The position numbers and the translations under genes were made by a program. This document shows, piece by piece, positions 17,384 through 26,430 of a stretch of 64,000 nucleotides of DNA. The stretch's first letter is position 1; the number at the start of each line of letters is the position of its first letter. Origin of the DNA: Actinospica robiniae DSM 44927 (GTDB taxonomy: Bacteria; Actinomycetota; Actinomycetes; Streptomycetales; Catenulisporaceae); the NCBI RefSeq assembly GCF_000504285.1, contig NZ_KI632511.1, forward strand, positions 7,918,154-7,982,153. Reading direction: 5' to 3'. The notes beneath the pieces are model-generated. The model was not told the origin of the DNA. It ran no database searches and saw only the letters and a list, made by a program, of their open reading frames with translations.

Positions 17384-17872
17384 ATGGCGACGTTGACGGT
17401 GTGGAAGTTCGCGGAGGCCGACGCGGCTCAGCGGGCGCTGAGCACGCTGGAGGACCTCCAGCGCCAGCAGCTGATCACGGTTCAGGACGGCGCCGTGGTC
17501 TCCTGGCCGGAGGGGGAGAAGAAGCCGAAGACCACCCAGCTGCACAACTTGGCCGGCGCGGGCGCGCTGGGCGGCGCGTTCTGGGGGATGCTCTTCGGCA
17601 TCCTTTTCTTCATCCCGCTCATCGGCCTCGCGCTCGGCGCCGCGGCCGGCGCGCTCGGTGGCTCGATGGCGGACGTCGGGATCGACGACGCCTTCATCAA
17701 GGAGGTCAAGCAGAAGGTCACGCCGGGCACCTCGGCGCTGTTCCTGCTCTCCTCCGACGCGGTGCTGGACAAGGTCAAGGAGCACGTGAGCGGGATGCGC
17801 GCGGAGCTGATCCACACCAACCTGTCGGCCGATCAGGAGGCCGCGCTGCGTTCGACCTTCAGCGAGGACTGA
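17384..17872 (+). CDS. DUF1269 family protein
   Basis: 162 residues; ATG preceded by AAGGAG. It shows the family layout: an N-terminal ferredoxin-like half (TVWKFAEADAAQRALSTL), a central Gly/Ala-rich hydrophobic hairpin (GAFWGMLFGILFFIPLIGLA, about 63-82) and a C-terminal half with FIKEVKQKVTPGTSALFLLS. DUF1269 proteins are small membrane-associated proteins tied to stress responses in actinobacteria, with no established activity. Confidence 0.85.
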   Translation: MATLTVWKFAEADAAQRALSTLEDLQRQQLITVQDGAVVSWPEGEKKPKTTQLHNLAGAGALGGAFWGMLFGILFFIPLIGLALGAAAGALGGSMADVGIDDAFIKEVKQKVTPGTSALFLLSSDAVLDKVKEHVSGMRAELIHTNLSADQEAALRSTFSED

Positions 17873-17969
17873 CCCTCGCGGGAAGCGCGCGCGGGGGCGC
17901 GGGCAGCGTGTAAGGCCGCCGTCCGGGGTCACTCGTCCGGCGGTACGGAATCGGAGTCGGGAGGCACGC

Positions 17970-19376
17970 GTGAAGACCACAGTCCGCGATTCGGCCGAAG
18001 CCGGCCTGGCTGCCCGCGCCGCGACCCCGCCCACCGCGCACGCCGGGCTGGACCTGCCGTCGGACCGGCTGGACCCGGTGTCCGTGCTCGAGCGCCAGGC
18101 CGCCTCGCGGGTGCCCGAACTCGTGCCGGTGCGGCACGGCCGGATGCTCGCCTCGCCGTTCACCTACTTCCGCGGCGCGGCCGCCGCGATGGCCGCCGAC
18201 CTGGCCGCGACCCCCGACTCCGGCCTGCGCACGCAGCTGTGCGGCGACGCGCACCTGTGCAACTTCGGCATGTTCGCCTCGCCGGAGCGCCGGCTCGTGT
18301 TCGACCTCAACGACTTCGACGAGACCTACCCGGGCCCCTGGGAGTGGGACGTCAAGCGGCTGGCCGCGAGCCTGGAGATCGCCGCGCGGTCGAACGAGTA
18401 CGGCCGCAAGCACCGGCGCGCCATCCAGCTGGCCGCGGTCCGGGCGTATCAGCACGCGATGAACACCTTCGCCGGGATGTCCGAGCTCGACGTCTGGTAC
18501 GCCCGCGCGGACGTCGAAGACCTCAAGGACATGCTCAAGGACCAGCTGAAGAAGGCCCGGCGCAAGGCAGCCTTCGACAAGACCGTGGCCAAGGCCAGGT
18601 CGCGCGACAGCATGCGGGCGATGGCCAAGCTCACCGAGCTGGTCGGCGAGCACCGCCGGATCGCCGCCGACCCGCCGCTCGTGGTGCCGGTCGCGGACCT
18701 GCTCCCGGGGGCCGAGCGCGAGGACCTCGAGGCGGTCGTACGCGGCATGATCGGCCAGTACCGCAACAGCCTGCAGAGCGACCGGCGCCGGCTGCTCGAC
18801 CAGTTCGCCTACGCCGACCTGGCCCGCAAGGTGGTGGGCGTCGGCAGCGTCGGCACCCGCTGCTGGATCGTGCTGATGTTCGGCCGCGACTCCGCGGATC
18901 CGCTGCTGCTGCAGGTCAAGGAGGCGCAGCGGTCGGTGATCTGCGAGTACGGCGGGATGAAGACCGGCCGCGCGGACCTCGGCTGCCAGGGCCGGCGGGT
19001 GGTGGAGGGCCAGCGGCTGATGCAGACCGTCAGCGACATCTTCCTCGGCTGGGCCACCGTGGACGGGATCGACGGGCAGCGGCGCGACTTCTACGCGCGG
19101 CAGCTGGCGGACTGGAAGGGCTCGATCGCGATCGAGGAGATGGTCCCGGCCGGGATGACCGCGTACGGCCGGCTGTGCGGCTGGACGCTGGCCCGCGCCC
19201 ACGCGAGGTCGGGCGACCGGGTGGCGATCAGCGCGTACCTCGGCGAGGACGCGACCTTCGCGCACGCGATCGCCGAGTTCGCCGAGGCCTACGCCGAGCT
19301 GAACGAACGCGACTACGACGCGATGCGTGCGGCGCTGCGCTCCGGGCGGATCACCGCGGAGCCGGATCACCGCTGA
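17970..19376 (+). CDS. DUF2252 family protein
   Basis: 468 residues from a GTG following GGGAGG. Typical family signatures are MLASPFTYFRGAA (about 52), LCGDAHLCNFGMFA (about 92), DLNDFDETYPGPWEWDVKRL (about 113; key DFDET) and a later YARQLADWKGS. The pattern of Asp/His residues resembles a kinase-like fold, but the family has no settled function. It stands 97 bp after the DUF1269 gene and 40 bp before a Nudix gene on the same strand. Confidence 0.88.
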   Translation: MKTTVRDSAEAGLAARAATPPTAHAGLDLPSDRLDPVSVLERQAASRVPELVPVRHGRMLASPFTYFRGAAAAMAADLAATPDSGLRTQLCGDAHLCNFGMFASPERRLVFDLNDFDETYPGPWEWDVKRLAASLEIAARSNEYGRKHRRAIQLAAVRAYQHAMNTFAGMSELDVWYARADVEDLKDMLKDQLKKARRKAAFDKTVAKARSRDSMRAMAKLTELVGEHRRIAADPPLVVPVADLLPGAEREDLEAVVRGMIGQYRNSLQSDRRRLLDQFAYADLARKVVGVGSVGTRCWIVLMFGRDSADPLLLQVKEAQRSVICEYGGMKTGRADLGCQGRRVVEGQRLMQTVSDIFLGWATVDGIDGQRRDFYARQLADWKGSIAIEEMVPAGMTAYGRLCGWTLARAHARSGDRVAISAYLGEDATFAHAIAEFAEAYAELNERDYDAMRAALRSGRITAEPDHR

Positions 19377-19416
19377 GTTCTCCGGTCCGCGGCCCCTCAG
19401 GCGCTATCGTGGCGTG

Positions 19417-20262
19417 ATGGCCAGCACCTTCGAATCAGGCACCTTCGAATTCCCCGTGCCGGAGCACTGGCGCGAACGCGTCGGCCGGTACCTCGACGGA
19501 AGCCTGCCGATCGTGCCGGCCCGGCCCGCCGCCACCGTGGTGCTGCTGCGCGACACGCCGTCCGGCCCCGAGGTCTACCTGGTCAAGCGGGCCGCGAGCA
19601 TGGCTTTCGCGGGCGGGCGCTACGCCTTCCCCGGCGGCCGGGTCGATCCCGACGACGCGCTGCCGCTGCCCTGGCTGGGACCGGACGCGGCCCGCTGGGG
19701 CGAGCGCTTCGGGCTCCCGTCGGAGAACGCGTACGCGCTGGTCGCCTCGGCGGTGCGGGAGACGTTCGAGGAGACCGGCGTGCTGTTCGCCGGGACGGAC
19801 GCCTCCTCCGTGCTCGGCGACGTCTCCGGCACGGCCTGGGAGGAGCAGCGCCGCCGGATCGAGACGCGGGAGATGACGTTGGCCGCGGCCCTGGAGGCCC
19901 GCGACCTGGCGCTGCGGGCCGACCTGCTCGGCGCGTGGTCGCGCTGGGTGACGCCGGAGTTCGAGGAGCGGCGCTACGACACGGCGTTCTTCGTCGCGGC
20001 GCTGCCGGCCGGCCAGGCCGCCCGGGACGTGTCCGGGGAGACCGAGTCGACGGCCTGGACCAGTCCGGCCCAGGCGCTGGCCGACTTCGAGGAGGGCAAG
20101 GTACTGATGCTGCCACCGACCTTCACCACGCTGCGCCAGCTGCTGCCCTACCCGACCGCCGCCGACGCGCTCGCCGCCTCCCGGGAGCGCGCGCTCCATC
20201 CGGTCCAGGCGAGCGTCAGGGTGCGCGAGGACGGCACCGCGGCGCTCATCTGGACGGTCTGA
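19417..20262 (+). CDS. Nudix hydrolase, NUDT19/CoA-diphosphatase-like
   Basis: 281 residues from the ATG at 19417, which avoids overlap with DUF2252. The Nudix box is split: AFPGGRVDPDD (about 67-77) is followed by a long insertion and then VRETFEETGVLF (about 113-124). This insertion between GG and RExxEE is characteristic of the NUDT19/NUDT7-like branch, whose members cleave CoA or acyl-CoA derivatives. Cytoplasmic. Probably cotranscribed with DUF2252. Confidence 0.8.
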   Translation: MASTFESGTFEFPVPEHWRERVGRYLDGSLPIVPARPAATVVLLRDTPSGPEVYLVKRAASMAFAGGRYAFPGGRVDPDDALPLPWLGPDAARWGERFGLPSENAYALVASAVRETFEETGVLFAGTDASSVLGDVSGTAWEEQRRRIETREMTLAAALEARDLALRADLLGAWSRWVTPEFEERRYDTAFFVAALPAGQAARDVSGETESTAWTSPAQALADFEEGKVLMLPPTFTTLRQLLPYPTAADALAASRERALHPVQASVRVREDGTAALIWTV

Positions 20263-20392
20263 CGCGATCAGCGTGCTGCCACGGTAGGCGACTCGCCCGG
20301 ATAAAATCGCTACCGCCTTCGAACCCGTTGCTCTACCGTCGTTTCCGGCCCGCCACTTCGCGCGGGAGTTCTCCGACCGGGAGGGATCGACG

Positions 20393-20488
20393 ATGCGCAC
20401 CCGCTTCGCGATGTCCGACTCCCGGCCTCGGTTCGAGGTGATCCTCGTGTCTTCGCCCGCTCGGTGCGGGCTGCGCGGCCTGCGCTGA
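20393..20488 (+). CDS. 31-residue leader peptide upstream of the EF-G-like gene
   Basis: A short open frame, ATG after GGGAGGGATCGACG, with ribosome site at normal spacing. The peptide starts MRTRFAMSDSRPR and ends SPARCGLRGLR, so Arg is frequent and a Cys-Gly-Leu-Arg run comes just before the stop. Eighteen bases after the stop lies a GC hairpin, and the EF-G-like GTPase starts 94 bases after the stop. This is the layout of translation-dependent attenuation, in which slow or stalled ribosomes on the leader alter the downstream hairpin. Function as a regulator is inferred. Confidence 0.65.
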   Translation: MRTRFAMSDSRPRFEVILVSSPARCGLRGLR

Positions 20489-20505
20489 GTGATCCCGGAC
20501 GCCCT

Positions 20506-20531
20506 CGCCCGACCCCCTGCGGGTTCGGGCG
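20506..20531 (+). terminator. Attenuator-like hairpin before the EF-G-like gene
   Basis: CGCCCGA-CCC pairs with GGGTTCGGGCG (one bulged A) around a CCTGC loop. It lies between the leader peptide and the GTPase gene. There is no long T tract, only GTCTCGTTCTC downstream. Confidence 0.5.
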
Positions 20532-20582
20532 GGCCGGGCAATCGCGCCGTCTCGTTCTCGGCGAACTCAAGGCTGGAAGACC

Positions 20583-22646
20583 ATGGGTACCAACACTCTG
20601 CGTATCAATACCCTGTCCGCTGTGCGCAATCTCGGCATCCTCGCCCACGTGGACGCGGGTAAGACCACCGTCACCGAGCGGATGCTCTACGCCGCCGGCG
20701 CCGTGCACAAACGCGGCGAGGTGCACGAAGGCACGACAGTCACCGACTTCGATCCGCAGGAGCGCTCGCGTGGCATCACCATCTTCGCGGCGGCGGTCAG
20801 CTGCGGCTGGCACTCGCACCGGCTCAATCTGATCGACACGCCCGGACACGTCGACTTCTCCGACGAGGTGGAGCGCTCCTTGCGCGTCCTCGACGGGGCG
20901 ATCGCGGTGTTCGACGCGGTCGCCGGGGTCGAGCCGCAGAGCGAGTCCGTCTGGCGTCGGGCTGATCGGCACGGCGTGCCGCGGATCGTGTTCGTCAACA
21001 AGATGGACCGGGCCGGCGCCGACCTCGACGCCGCGGTGGCCGACATCCGTGCGCGGCTGCACCCGTCGCCGGTGCCCGTCCAGCTGCCGATCGGCAGCGA
21101 AGCCGGGTTCAGCGGCGTGGTCGACCTGGTCCGGATGCGGGCGACGACGTGGGCGCAGGACTCAGGAGACGCGGTGGACGAGCCGATTCCGGCAGCGCTG
21201 GCCGAGCTCGCACGCTCGCGTCGGCACGAGCTGGAGGAGCTGGTGGCCGAGCGGCACGCGGCGGCGCTCGAGGAGTACGCGGCACAGTCGCAGCTGTCTG
21301 AGTCGTCTCTGCGGTCCGCGCTGCGGGAGCTGACGATCTCGGGCGAGCTCGTCGTCGTGCTCTGCGGAGCCGCCTACCGCAACCGCGGGATCGAGCCGCT
21401 GCTCGACGCCGTGGTCGACTACCTGCCCTCTCCGCTGGACCGGGACGCGGTCCGCGGCGTCGACGGCGTGGCGCGGTCCGCGGACCCGGCCGAGCCGTTG
21501 GCGGCGCTGGCGTTCAAGGTCGATGTGGCCGGCCCCGGCCGGCTCACCTACCTCCGGCTGTACTCGGGCACGCTGCGGAAGGGTGACTCAGTGCTCGACG
21601 TCAGTGCCGGCAGGACGGAGCGGATCGGCCGGATCCTGCGGGTGCAGGCCGATCGGCACACCGAGGTCGAGCAGGCGACGGCCGGCGACATCGTCGCCGT
21701 GGCCGGGCTCAAGATGGTGCGCACCGGCGCCACCCTCAGCGCGCCGGCCGCGCCGATCCTGCTCGAACCGCCGACGGCGACCGAGCCGGTGGTCTCCATC
21801 GCCCTCGAACCCGAGCGCGAGGCGGACGCGGAGAAGCTGGGCGCGGCGCTGGCCCGGCTGGCCGAGGCCGATCCGTCGCTCGTCGTGCGCACGGACCGGG
21901 AGACCGGGCAGCTGCTGCTCTCCGGCCTGGGCGAGCTGCATCTGGAGGTGGCGGTGGAGCGGATCCGGGCCGAGCGCGGCATCACCGTGCGCACCGGGCG
22001 GCCGCAGGTGGCCTACCGCGAAGCGGTGGTGCGCGGTGTTTCAGGGTTCGTCTATCGGCACGTGAAGCAGGACGGAGGTCCGGGGCAGTGGGCGCATATC
22101 GTGCTCGACGTGCAGCCGCTCACCGGCCGCGTCGGCGACACCGGATTCGAGTTCGACGACACCATCGTGGGCGGCCGCGTGCCGCGCGAGTTCGTCCGGG
22201 CGGTCGAGGCCGGCTGCCGGGACGCGCTGGCCGAGGGTCCGCGGGCCGGGCATCCGGTCACCGGGCTGCGCGTCGTGCTCGTCGACGGCGCCACCCACGT
22301 GAAGGACTCCTCCGAGGTCGCCTTCCGCACCGCCGGACTGCTCGGCCTGCGCCAGGCCCTGCGGGCCAGCGAGCTGGTCGTGCTCGAGCCGCTGGCCGAG
22401 GTCACGGTGACGGCGCCGCAGGACGTGGTCGGCACGGTGCTCGGGGATCTGACGGCCCGCCGCGGCCGGGTCGCCGACTCGACCGTGCGCGGCGCGACCG
22501 CCGTGGTCACCGCAGCGGTGCCGCTGGCCGAGGTGTTCGGCTACGCGACCCGGCTGCGCAGCCGCACTCAGGGCCGTGGCAGCTTCACCGCCAGGGCGTC
22601 CGGCTACGCCCCGGCCGCGGCGAACGCGCCGGAGCACGTGCGCTGA
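20583..22646 (+). CDS. EF-G-like translation GTPase (ribosomal-protection type possible)
   Basis: 687 residues. GTPase motifs: AHVDAGKTT (G1, about 20), RSRGITI (G2), DTPGHVDFSDEVERSL (G3, about 83), VNKMDRAG (G4, about 137). Domain II-V features include GELHLEVAVERI and VTVTAPQDVVGTVLGDL. The N-terminus is closer to EF-G (HKRGEVHEG) than to Tet(M), but it is an EF-G paralogue, not the housekeeping fusA, since it is not next to rpsL/rpsG/tuf. Such paralogues act in ribosome rescue, antibiotic protection or late elongation. The leader peptide and hairpin upstream suggest induction when ribosomes are slowed. Confidence 0.85.
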   Translation: MGTNTLRINTLSAVRNLGILAHVDAGKTTVTERMLYAAGAVHKRGEVHEGTTVTDFDPQERSRGITIFAAAVSCGWHSHRLNLIDTPGHVDFSDEVERSLRVLDGAIAVFDAVAGVEPQSESVWRRADRHGVPRIVFVNKMDRAGADLDAAVADIRARLHPSPVPVQLPIGSEAGFSGVVDLVRMRATTWAQDSGDAVDEPIPAALAELARSRRHELEELVAERHAAALEEYAAQSQLSESSLRSALRELTISGELVVVLCGAAYRNRGIEPLLDAVVDYLPSPLDRDAVRGVDGVARSADPAEPLAALAFKVDVAGPGRLTYLRLYSGTLRKGDSVLDVSAGRTERIGRILRVQADRHTEVEQATAGDIVAVAGLKMVRTGATLSAPAAPILLEPPTATEPVVSIALEPEREADAEKLGAALARLAEADPSLVVRTDRETGQLLLSGLGELHLEVAVERIRAERGITVRTGRPQVAYREAVVRGVSGFVYRHVKQDGGPGQWAHIVLDVQPLTGRVGDTGFEFDDTIVGGRVPREFVRAVEAGCRDALAEGPRAGHPVTGLRVVLVDGATHVKDSSEVAFRTAGLLGLRQALRASELVVLEPLAEVTVTAPQDVVGTVLGDLTARRGRVADSTVRGATAVVTAAVPLAEVFGYATRLRSRTQGRGSFTARASGYAPAAANAPEHVR

Positions 22647-22813
22647 GCCCGCCGGAGCCTGCGCGGTGGTGCGGGCAGCGCAGGAGGTGGAGCAGGGTCG
22701 GTAAGGGTCGCCCATGATGTTCGGGTGTTCCCTGTTGGTCGCCTCGGGCGTAGCCTGAGGCGACCGGCCGGCTCGCCCGCGCGCGCTTGTCAGCCGTCTT
22801 CGTCAGAATGTCC

Positions 22814-22835
22814 GAGTACCAGTACATCAGTACTC
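22814..22835. promoter_or_regulatory. Inverted repeat before the S9 peptidase start
   Basis: GAGTAC (22814-22819) and GTACTC (22830-22835) form an inverted repeat around a second internal AGTAC. It lies 21 bp before the GTG of the peptidase gene and could be an operator or a small RNA hairpin near the ribosome site. Confidence 0.4.
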
Positions 22836-22855
22836 TTCAACAGGAGGCCCCCGGC

Positions 22856-24871
22856 GTGACGCGGTTCGATGGTCCCTTCGGCGATCTGTCCCGGTTCCTC
22901 GAGATCCCGAGAGTGTCCGGGCTCTCCCTTTCACCGGACGGCGCCGCCCTCGCCGCCGTGGTGCAGAACCTCTCGCCAGACCGCAAGAAGTTCCTCTCCT
23001 CGATCTGGCGGATCGACCCGGACGGCGGCGCGCCGGTCCGGCTCACCCGCTCCGCCGACGGCGAATCGGCCGCCGCGTACCTCGCCGACGGCTCGCTGCT
23101 GTTCACCGCCAAGCGCCCGGATCCGCAGGCGGGGAAGGACGATCCGGCTCCCGACGGCGCCGGCCTGTGGACGCTGCCGGCCGCCGGCGGAGAGGCGCGC
23201 CTGCTGGCCGCGCCCCCGGCCGGAGTAGACGGCGTCGCCGTCGCCCGCGAGGCCGGCACCGTGGTGCTCCGGGTCGGCGTGCTGCCGCAGGCGAAGGACC
23301 TCGCCGAGGACGCGCGGCGGCGCAAGGCCCGCAAGGACGCGGACGTCGGCGCGATCCTGCACGAGGACCCGAAGGTCCGCTTCTGGGACCACCAGCTCGG
23401 CCCGGACACGAAGCGGCTGTTCGCCTTCACCCCGCCGGCGCCGGAGTCGGCCGAGCAGCCCGAACTCACCGATGTCAGCGGCGACATAGGCCCCGCGCTG
23501 GACGGCTACGACGTCACCCCGGACGGACGCGCCGTCGTCGCCTCGTGGGAGGCCAAGCTGCCGAGCGGCGAGCTGCGCGCGGACCTCGTCGTGATCGACG
23601 TGGCCACCGGCGAGCGCCGGACCCTGGCGAGCGAACCAGGCTACGAATACGCCCATCCGCTGGTCTCGCCGGACGGGCGCCTGGTGATCGCCCATCGCTT
23701 CCGGCACGGCGACTACGACCGCTGCTTCAGTTCCAGCCTGTGGCTGCTGCCGCTGGACGGCAGCGAACCGGGCCGCGACCCGCTGCCCGAACTCGACCTG
23801 TGGCCGCAGGTCCAGGCCTGGTCGCACGACGGCGCCGCGGTGTACTTCGTCGCCGACGAGCTCGGGCGCGCCCCGATCTTCCAGCTCGACCTGGCCACCG
23901 GCACCGTCACCCGGCTGACCGGCGACCACGGCGCCTACGCGCAGGTCCAGGTCGCTCCGGACGGCACCGTCTACGCCCTGCGCTCCGCCGTCGACGCGCC
24001 GGCCCGCCCGGTGCGGCTGGCCTCGGGTGTCGCGGATCAGGCCCCGATCCTGCTCGCCGCTCCCGGCGCCGAGCTCGAGCTGCCCGGCCGGCTCGAGAAC
24101 GTGGTCGCGACCGCCGCGGACGGCCAGGAGATCCACGCCCGCCTGGTGCTGCCCGAGGGCGAGGGGCCGGCGCCGCTGCTGGTGTTCATCCACGGCGGCC
24201 CGCACTCGAGCTGGAACAGCTGGACCTGGCGCTGGAACCCGTGGGTGCTGGCCCGCCGCGGCTACGCCGTGCTGCTGCCGGACCCGGCCCTCTCGACCGG
24301 CTACGGGCAGCAGTTCAGCCAGCGCGGCTGGGGTGAATGGGGCGACAAGCCGTTCACCGACCTGATGGCGGTCACCGACGCGGTCGTGGCCCGCCCGGAC
24401 ATCGACGAGACCCGCACGGCCGCGCTCGGCGGCTCCTTCGGCGGCTACATGGCGAACTGGGTGGCCACCCACACCGACCGGTTCAAGGCCATCGTCTCGC
24501 ACGCCGGCCTGTGGCAGCTCGAGCTCAAGGCCACCTCGGACGCGGCGCTGTTCTTCCGCCTCGAGTTCGGCGACATCATGGAGCGGCCCGAGCGCTGGCA
24601 GCGCAACTCGCCGCACCGCCACGTCGAGAACATCCGCACGCCGATGCTGGTGATCCACGGCGACAAGGACTACCGCGTCCCGGTCGGCAACGCCCTGTGG
24701 CAGTGGTACGACCTGCAGCGGCACGACCTCGACGCGAAGTTCCTCTACTTCCCGGACGAGAACCACTGGGTCCTCAAGCCGCAGAACTCAGCCCTCTGGT
24801 ACGAGACGGTCGCCGCGTTCCTGGCGCACAAGGTCCTCGGCGAGCCTTGGCAGCAGCCTGAGTTGCTCTAG
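22856..24871 (+). CDS. S9 family (prolyl oligopeptidase/acylaminoacyl) peptidase
   Basis: 671 residues from the GTG at 22856, chosen for the GGAGG eight bases upstream; longer in-frame starts lack a ribosome site. An N-terminal beta-propeller (to about 400) precedes an alpha/beta-hydrolase domain with GGSFGGYMANW (nucleophile Ser, about 533), HGDKDYRVPVGNA (Asp) and DENHWVLKP (His). This is the S9C-like branch that removes acylated or ordinary N-terminal residues from oligopeptides in the cytoplasm. No signal peptide. A hairpin terminator follows at 24890. Confidence 0.9.
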   Translation: MTRFDGPFGDLSRFLEIPRVSGLSLSPDGAALAAVVQNLSPDRKKFLSSIWRIDPDGGAPVRLTRSADGESAAAYLADGSLLFTAKRPDPQAGKDDPAPDGAGLWTLPAAGGEARLLAAPPAGVDGVAVAREAGTVVLRVGVLPQAKDLAEDARRRKARKDADVGAILHEDPKVRFWDHQLGPDTKRLFAFTPPAPESAEQPELTDVSGDIGPALDGYDVTPDGRAVVASWEAKLPSGELRADLVVIDVATGERRTLASEPGYEYAHPLVSPDGRLVIAHRFRHGDYDRCFSSSLWLLPLDGSEPGRDPLPELDLWPQVQAWSHDGAAVYFVADELGRAPIFQLDLATGTVTRLTGDHGAYAQVQVAPDGTVYALRSAVDAPARPVRLASGVADQAPILLAAPGAELELPGRLENVVATAADGQEIHARLVLPEGEGPAPLLVFIHGGPHSSWNSWTWRWNPWVLARRGYAVLLPDPALSTGYGQQFSQRGWGEWGDKPFTDLMAVTDAVVARPDIDETRTAALGGSFGGYMANWVATHTDRFKAIVSHAGLWQLELKATSDAALFFRLEFGDIMERPERWQRNSPHRHVENIRTPMLVIHGDKDYRVPVGNALWQWYDLQRHDLDAKFLYFPDENHWVLKPQNSALWYETVAAFLAHKVLGEPWQQPELL

Positions 24872-24889
24872 CGGGCCGCAGGCCGCACG

Positions 24890-24920
24890 GCACCGTCCGC
24901 ACTTGAACGGCGGACGGTGC
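24890..24920 (+). terminator. Hairpin terminator after the S9 peptidase
   Basis: GCACCGTCCGC (24890-24900) pairs perfectly with GCGGACGGTGC (24910-24920) around a nine-base loop, 18 bp past the stop codon. No T tract follows. Confidence 0.65.
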
Positions 24921-24976
24921 TGTGTCAGTCTTCGGTCATGGGGCGGCGAGGGCAGGACGACGGTGAGCGCAACGTC

Positions 24977-25141
24977 ATGGCGATCGATGTCATCACCGAC
25001 GGCGGATCACCGATGCGGGCACCGGGAACGCGCCGGTTCCTCGGCAAGACCGGGGAGTTCAGCCTGGAGGTCGTGGGCGAGATGGTGGGCCAGGGGATCA
25101 GCGCGTTCGCCGAGGCCGTCCTCGACTCCCTTCTCGGCTGA
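24977..25141 (+). CDS. Small hypothetical protein (54 residues)
   Basis: A short frame between the S9 peptidase terminator and the P450 gene. It begins MAIDVITDGGSPMRAPGTRR and ends in an amphipathic helix (SLEVVGEMVGQGISAFAEAV). A GGTGAG lies upstream at about ten bases. The helix is compatible with a membrane-binding or protein-binding peptide, but there is no homology I recognise and the frame could be chance. Third-codon-position GC is high, which fits coding but is weak proof at this length. Confidence 0.35.
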   Translation: MAIDVITDGGSPMRAPGTRRFLGKTGEFSLEVVGEMVGQGISAFAEAVLDSLLG

Positions 25142-25215
25142 GCCGTCCGGACGCCGCCGCGCCCGGCCGGAAAACAGCTGGTGATCACCGAAGCAGGGTT
25201 CTTAGGGTGATGGCC

Positions 25216-26430
25216 ATGACCGACGACCAGACGCAACCCCTGCCGCTCGACGACGACTCCTACTATCGCGACCAGACCGCGTTCTTCGGCCGGCTGCGCG
25301 AGACCTGCCCGGTCCGCGAAGTCCAGATGGTCGACGGCAGGCGGGCCTGGGCCGTCACCCGCTTCGAGGACGTGCGCAAGGGGCTGGCCGATCCGCGGCT
25401 GGCGAAGGACCAGCACCACTTCCCGGGCGGCGCGAAGGAGTGGCCGAGCCAGGAGGTCAACCTCCACGCGCACATGCTGCACCGCGACCCGCCGGACCAC
25501 ACCCGGCTGCGAGGCCTGATGCAGCACGCCTTCACGCCCCGGCGGGTGGCGGCGCTGCGTCCGCGGGTGGAGGAGATCACGGCGCGGCTGCTGGACGCGA
25601 TGGCGGCGCGGTCCGGCGACGTCGTCGACCTGCTGGAGGATTTCGCCCGGCCGCTGCCGGTCATCGTGCTCTTCGAGCTCCTCGGCCTGCCGGAGGAGGA
25701 CCGCGAGCGGATCTCGGCCGTGGTCATCGACTACAGCAAGCTCAGTCAGTGGCCCCGGGTGACCCGGACGCTCGCCGCCTATCTCACGGAGCTGATCGCC
25801 GCGAAGCGGGCCGAGCCGGGCGACGACCTGATCTCTGCGCTCATCCACGTCCGCGACACCGACGCGACCGCGGACCTCGGCCCGGCGCTGACCGAGACCG
25901 AGCTGCTCTCCGGGATCTTCCAGCTGATCATGGCGGGCTTCGACACCACGGTGAACCTGATCGCCAACGGCACGGCCGCGCTGCTGGCGCATCCAGAAGA
26001 GCTGGCCCGGCTGCGCGCGGACCCGTCGCTCTTCCCGGCCGCCGTCGAGGAGCTGCTGCGGTTCACCAACCCGCTCAACCACGCCACCGACCGGTTCACC
26101 ACCGAGGAGCTGCGCCTCGGCGGCGTGACCGTGCCCGAGGGCGAGTGGGTGATGCTCGCCACCAGCTCGGCCAACCGGGACCCGGACCGCTTCCCCGATC
26201 CGGACCGGCTCGACCTCGCCCGCGACGCGCGTGGCCACGTCGCCTTCGGCCACGGCATCCACTTCTGCCTCGGTGCGCCGCTGGCCCGGATGGAGGCCGA
26301 GGTCGCTCTCAGAGCTCTGCTGCAGCGCTTCCCGGCGCTGTCACTGGCCGCGGATTCGCTGGAGGAACTGCGCCACCGTCGCACGAGCCTGATGAACGGG
26401 TTTGAGTCCCTGCCCGTCCGCCTCGCCTGA
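25216..26430 (+). CDS. Cytochrome P450
   Basis: 404 residues, normal for bacterial class I P450s. The I-helix motif MAGFDTTVNLIANG (about 237), the K-helix ELLR (about 282) and the heme-binding loop AFGHGIHFCLGAPLARME (about 340, with the ligand Cys) are all present. It would need a separate ferredoxin and reductase, neither encoded nearby. GTG 25207 and ATG 25210 are alternative starts; 25216 has the best spacing from the AGGG. Substrate unknown. Its 3' end overlaps the convergent HEAT-like gene. Confidence 0.9.
   Translation: MTDDQTQPLPLDDDSYYRDQTAFFGRLRETCPVREVQMVDGRRAWAVTRFEDVRKGLADPRLAKDQHHFPGGAKEWPSQEVNLHAHMLHRDPPDHTRLRGLMQHAFTPRRVAALRPRVEEITARLLDAMAARSGDVVDLLEDFARPLPVIVLFELLGLPEEDRERISAVVIDYSKLSQWPRVTRTLAAYLTELIAAKRAEPGDDLISALIHVRDTDATADLGPALTETELLSGIFQLIMAGFDTTVNLIANGTAALLAHPEELARLRADPSLFPAAVEELLRFTNPLNHATDRFTTEELRLGGVTVPEGEWVMLATSSANRDPDRFPDPDRLDLARDARGHVAFGHGIHFCLGAPLARMEAEVALRALLQRFPALSLAADSLEELRHRRTSLMNGFESLPVRLA

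Noticed and set aside
20583-22646. Housekeeping fusA
   Set aside because: It lacks the rpsL-rpsG-fusA-tuf neighbourhood and has a leader peptide of attenuator type, so it is called a paralogue.
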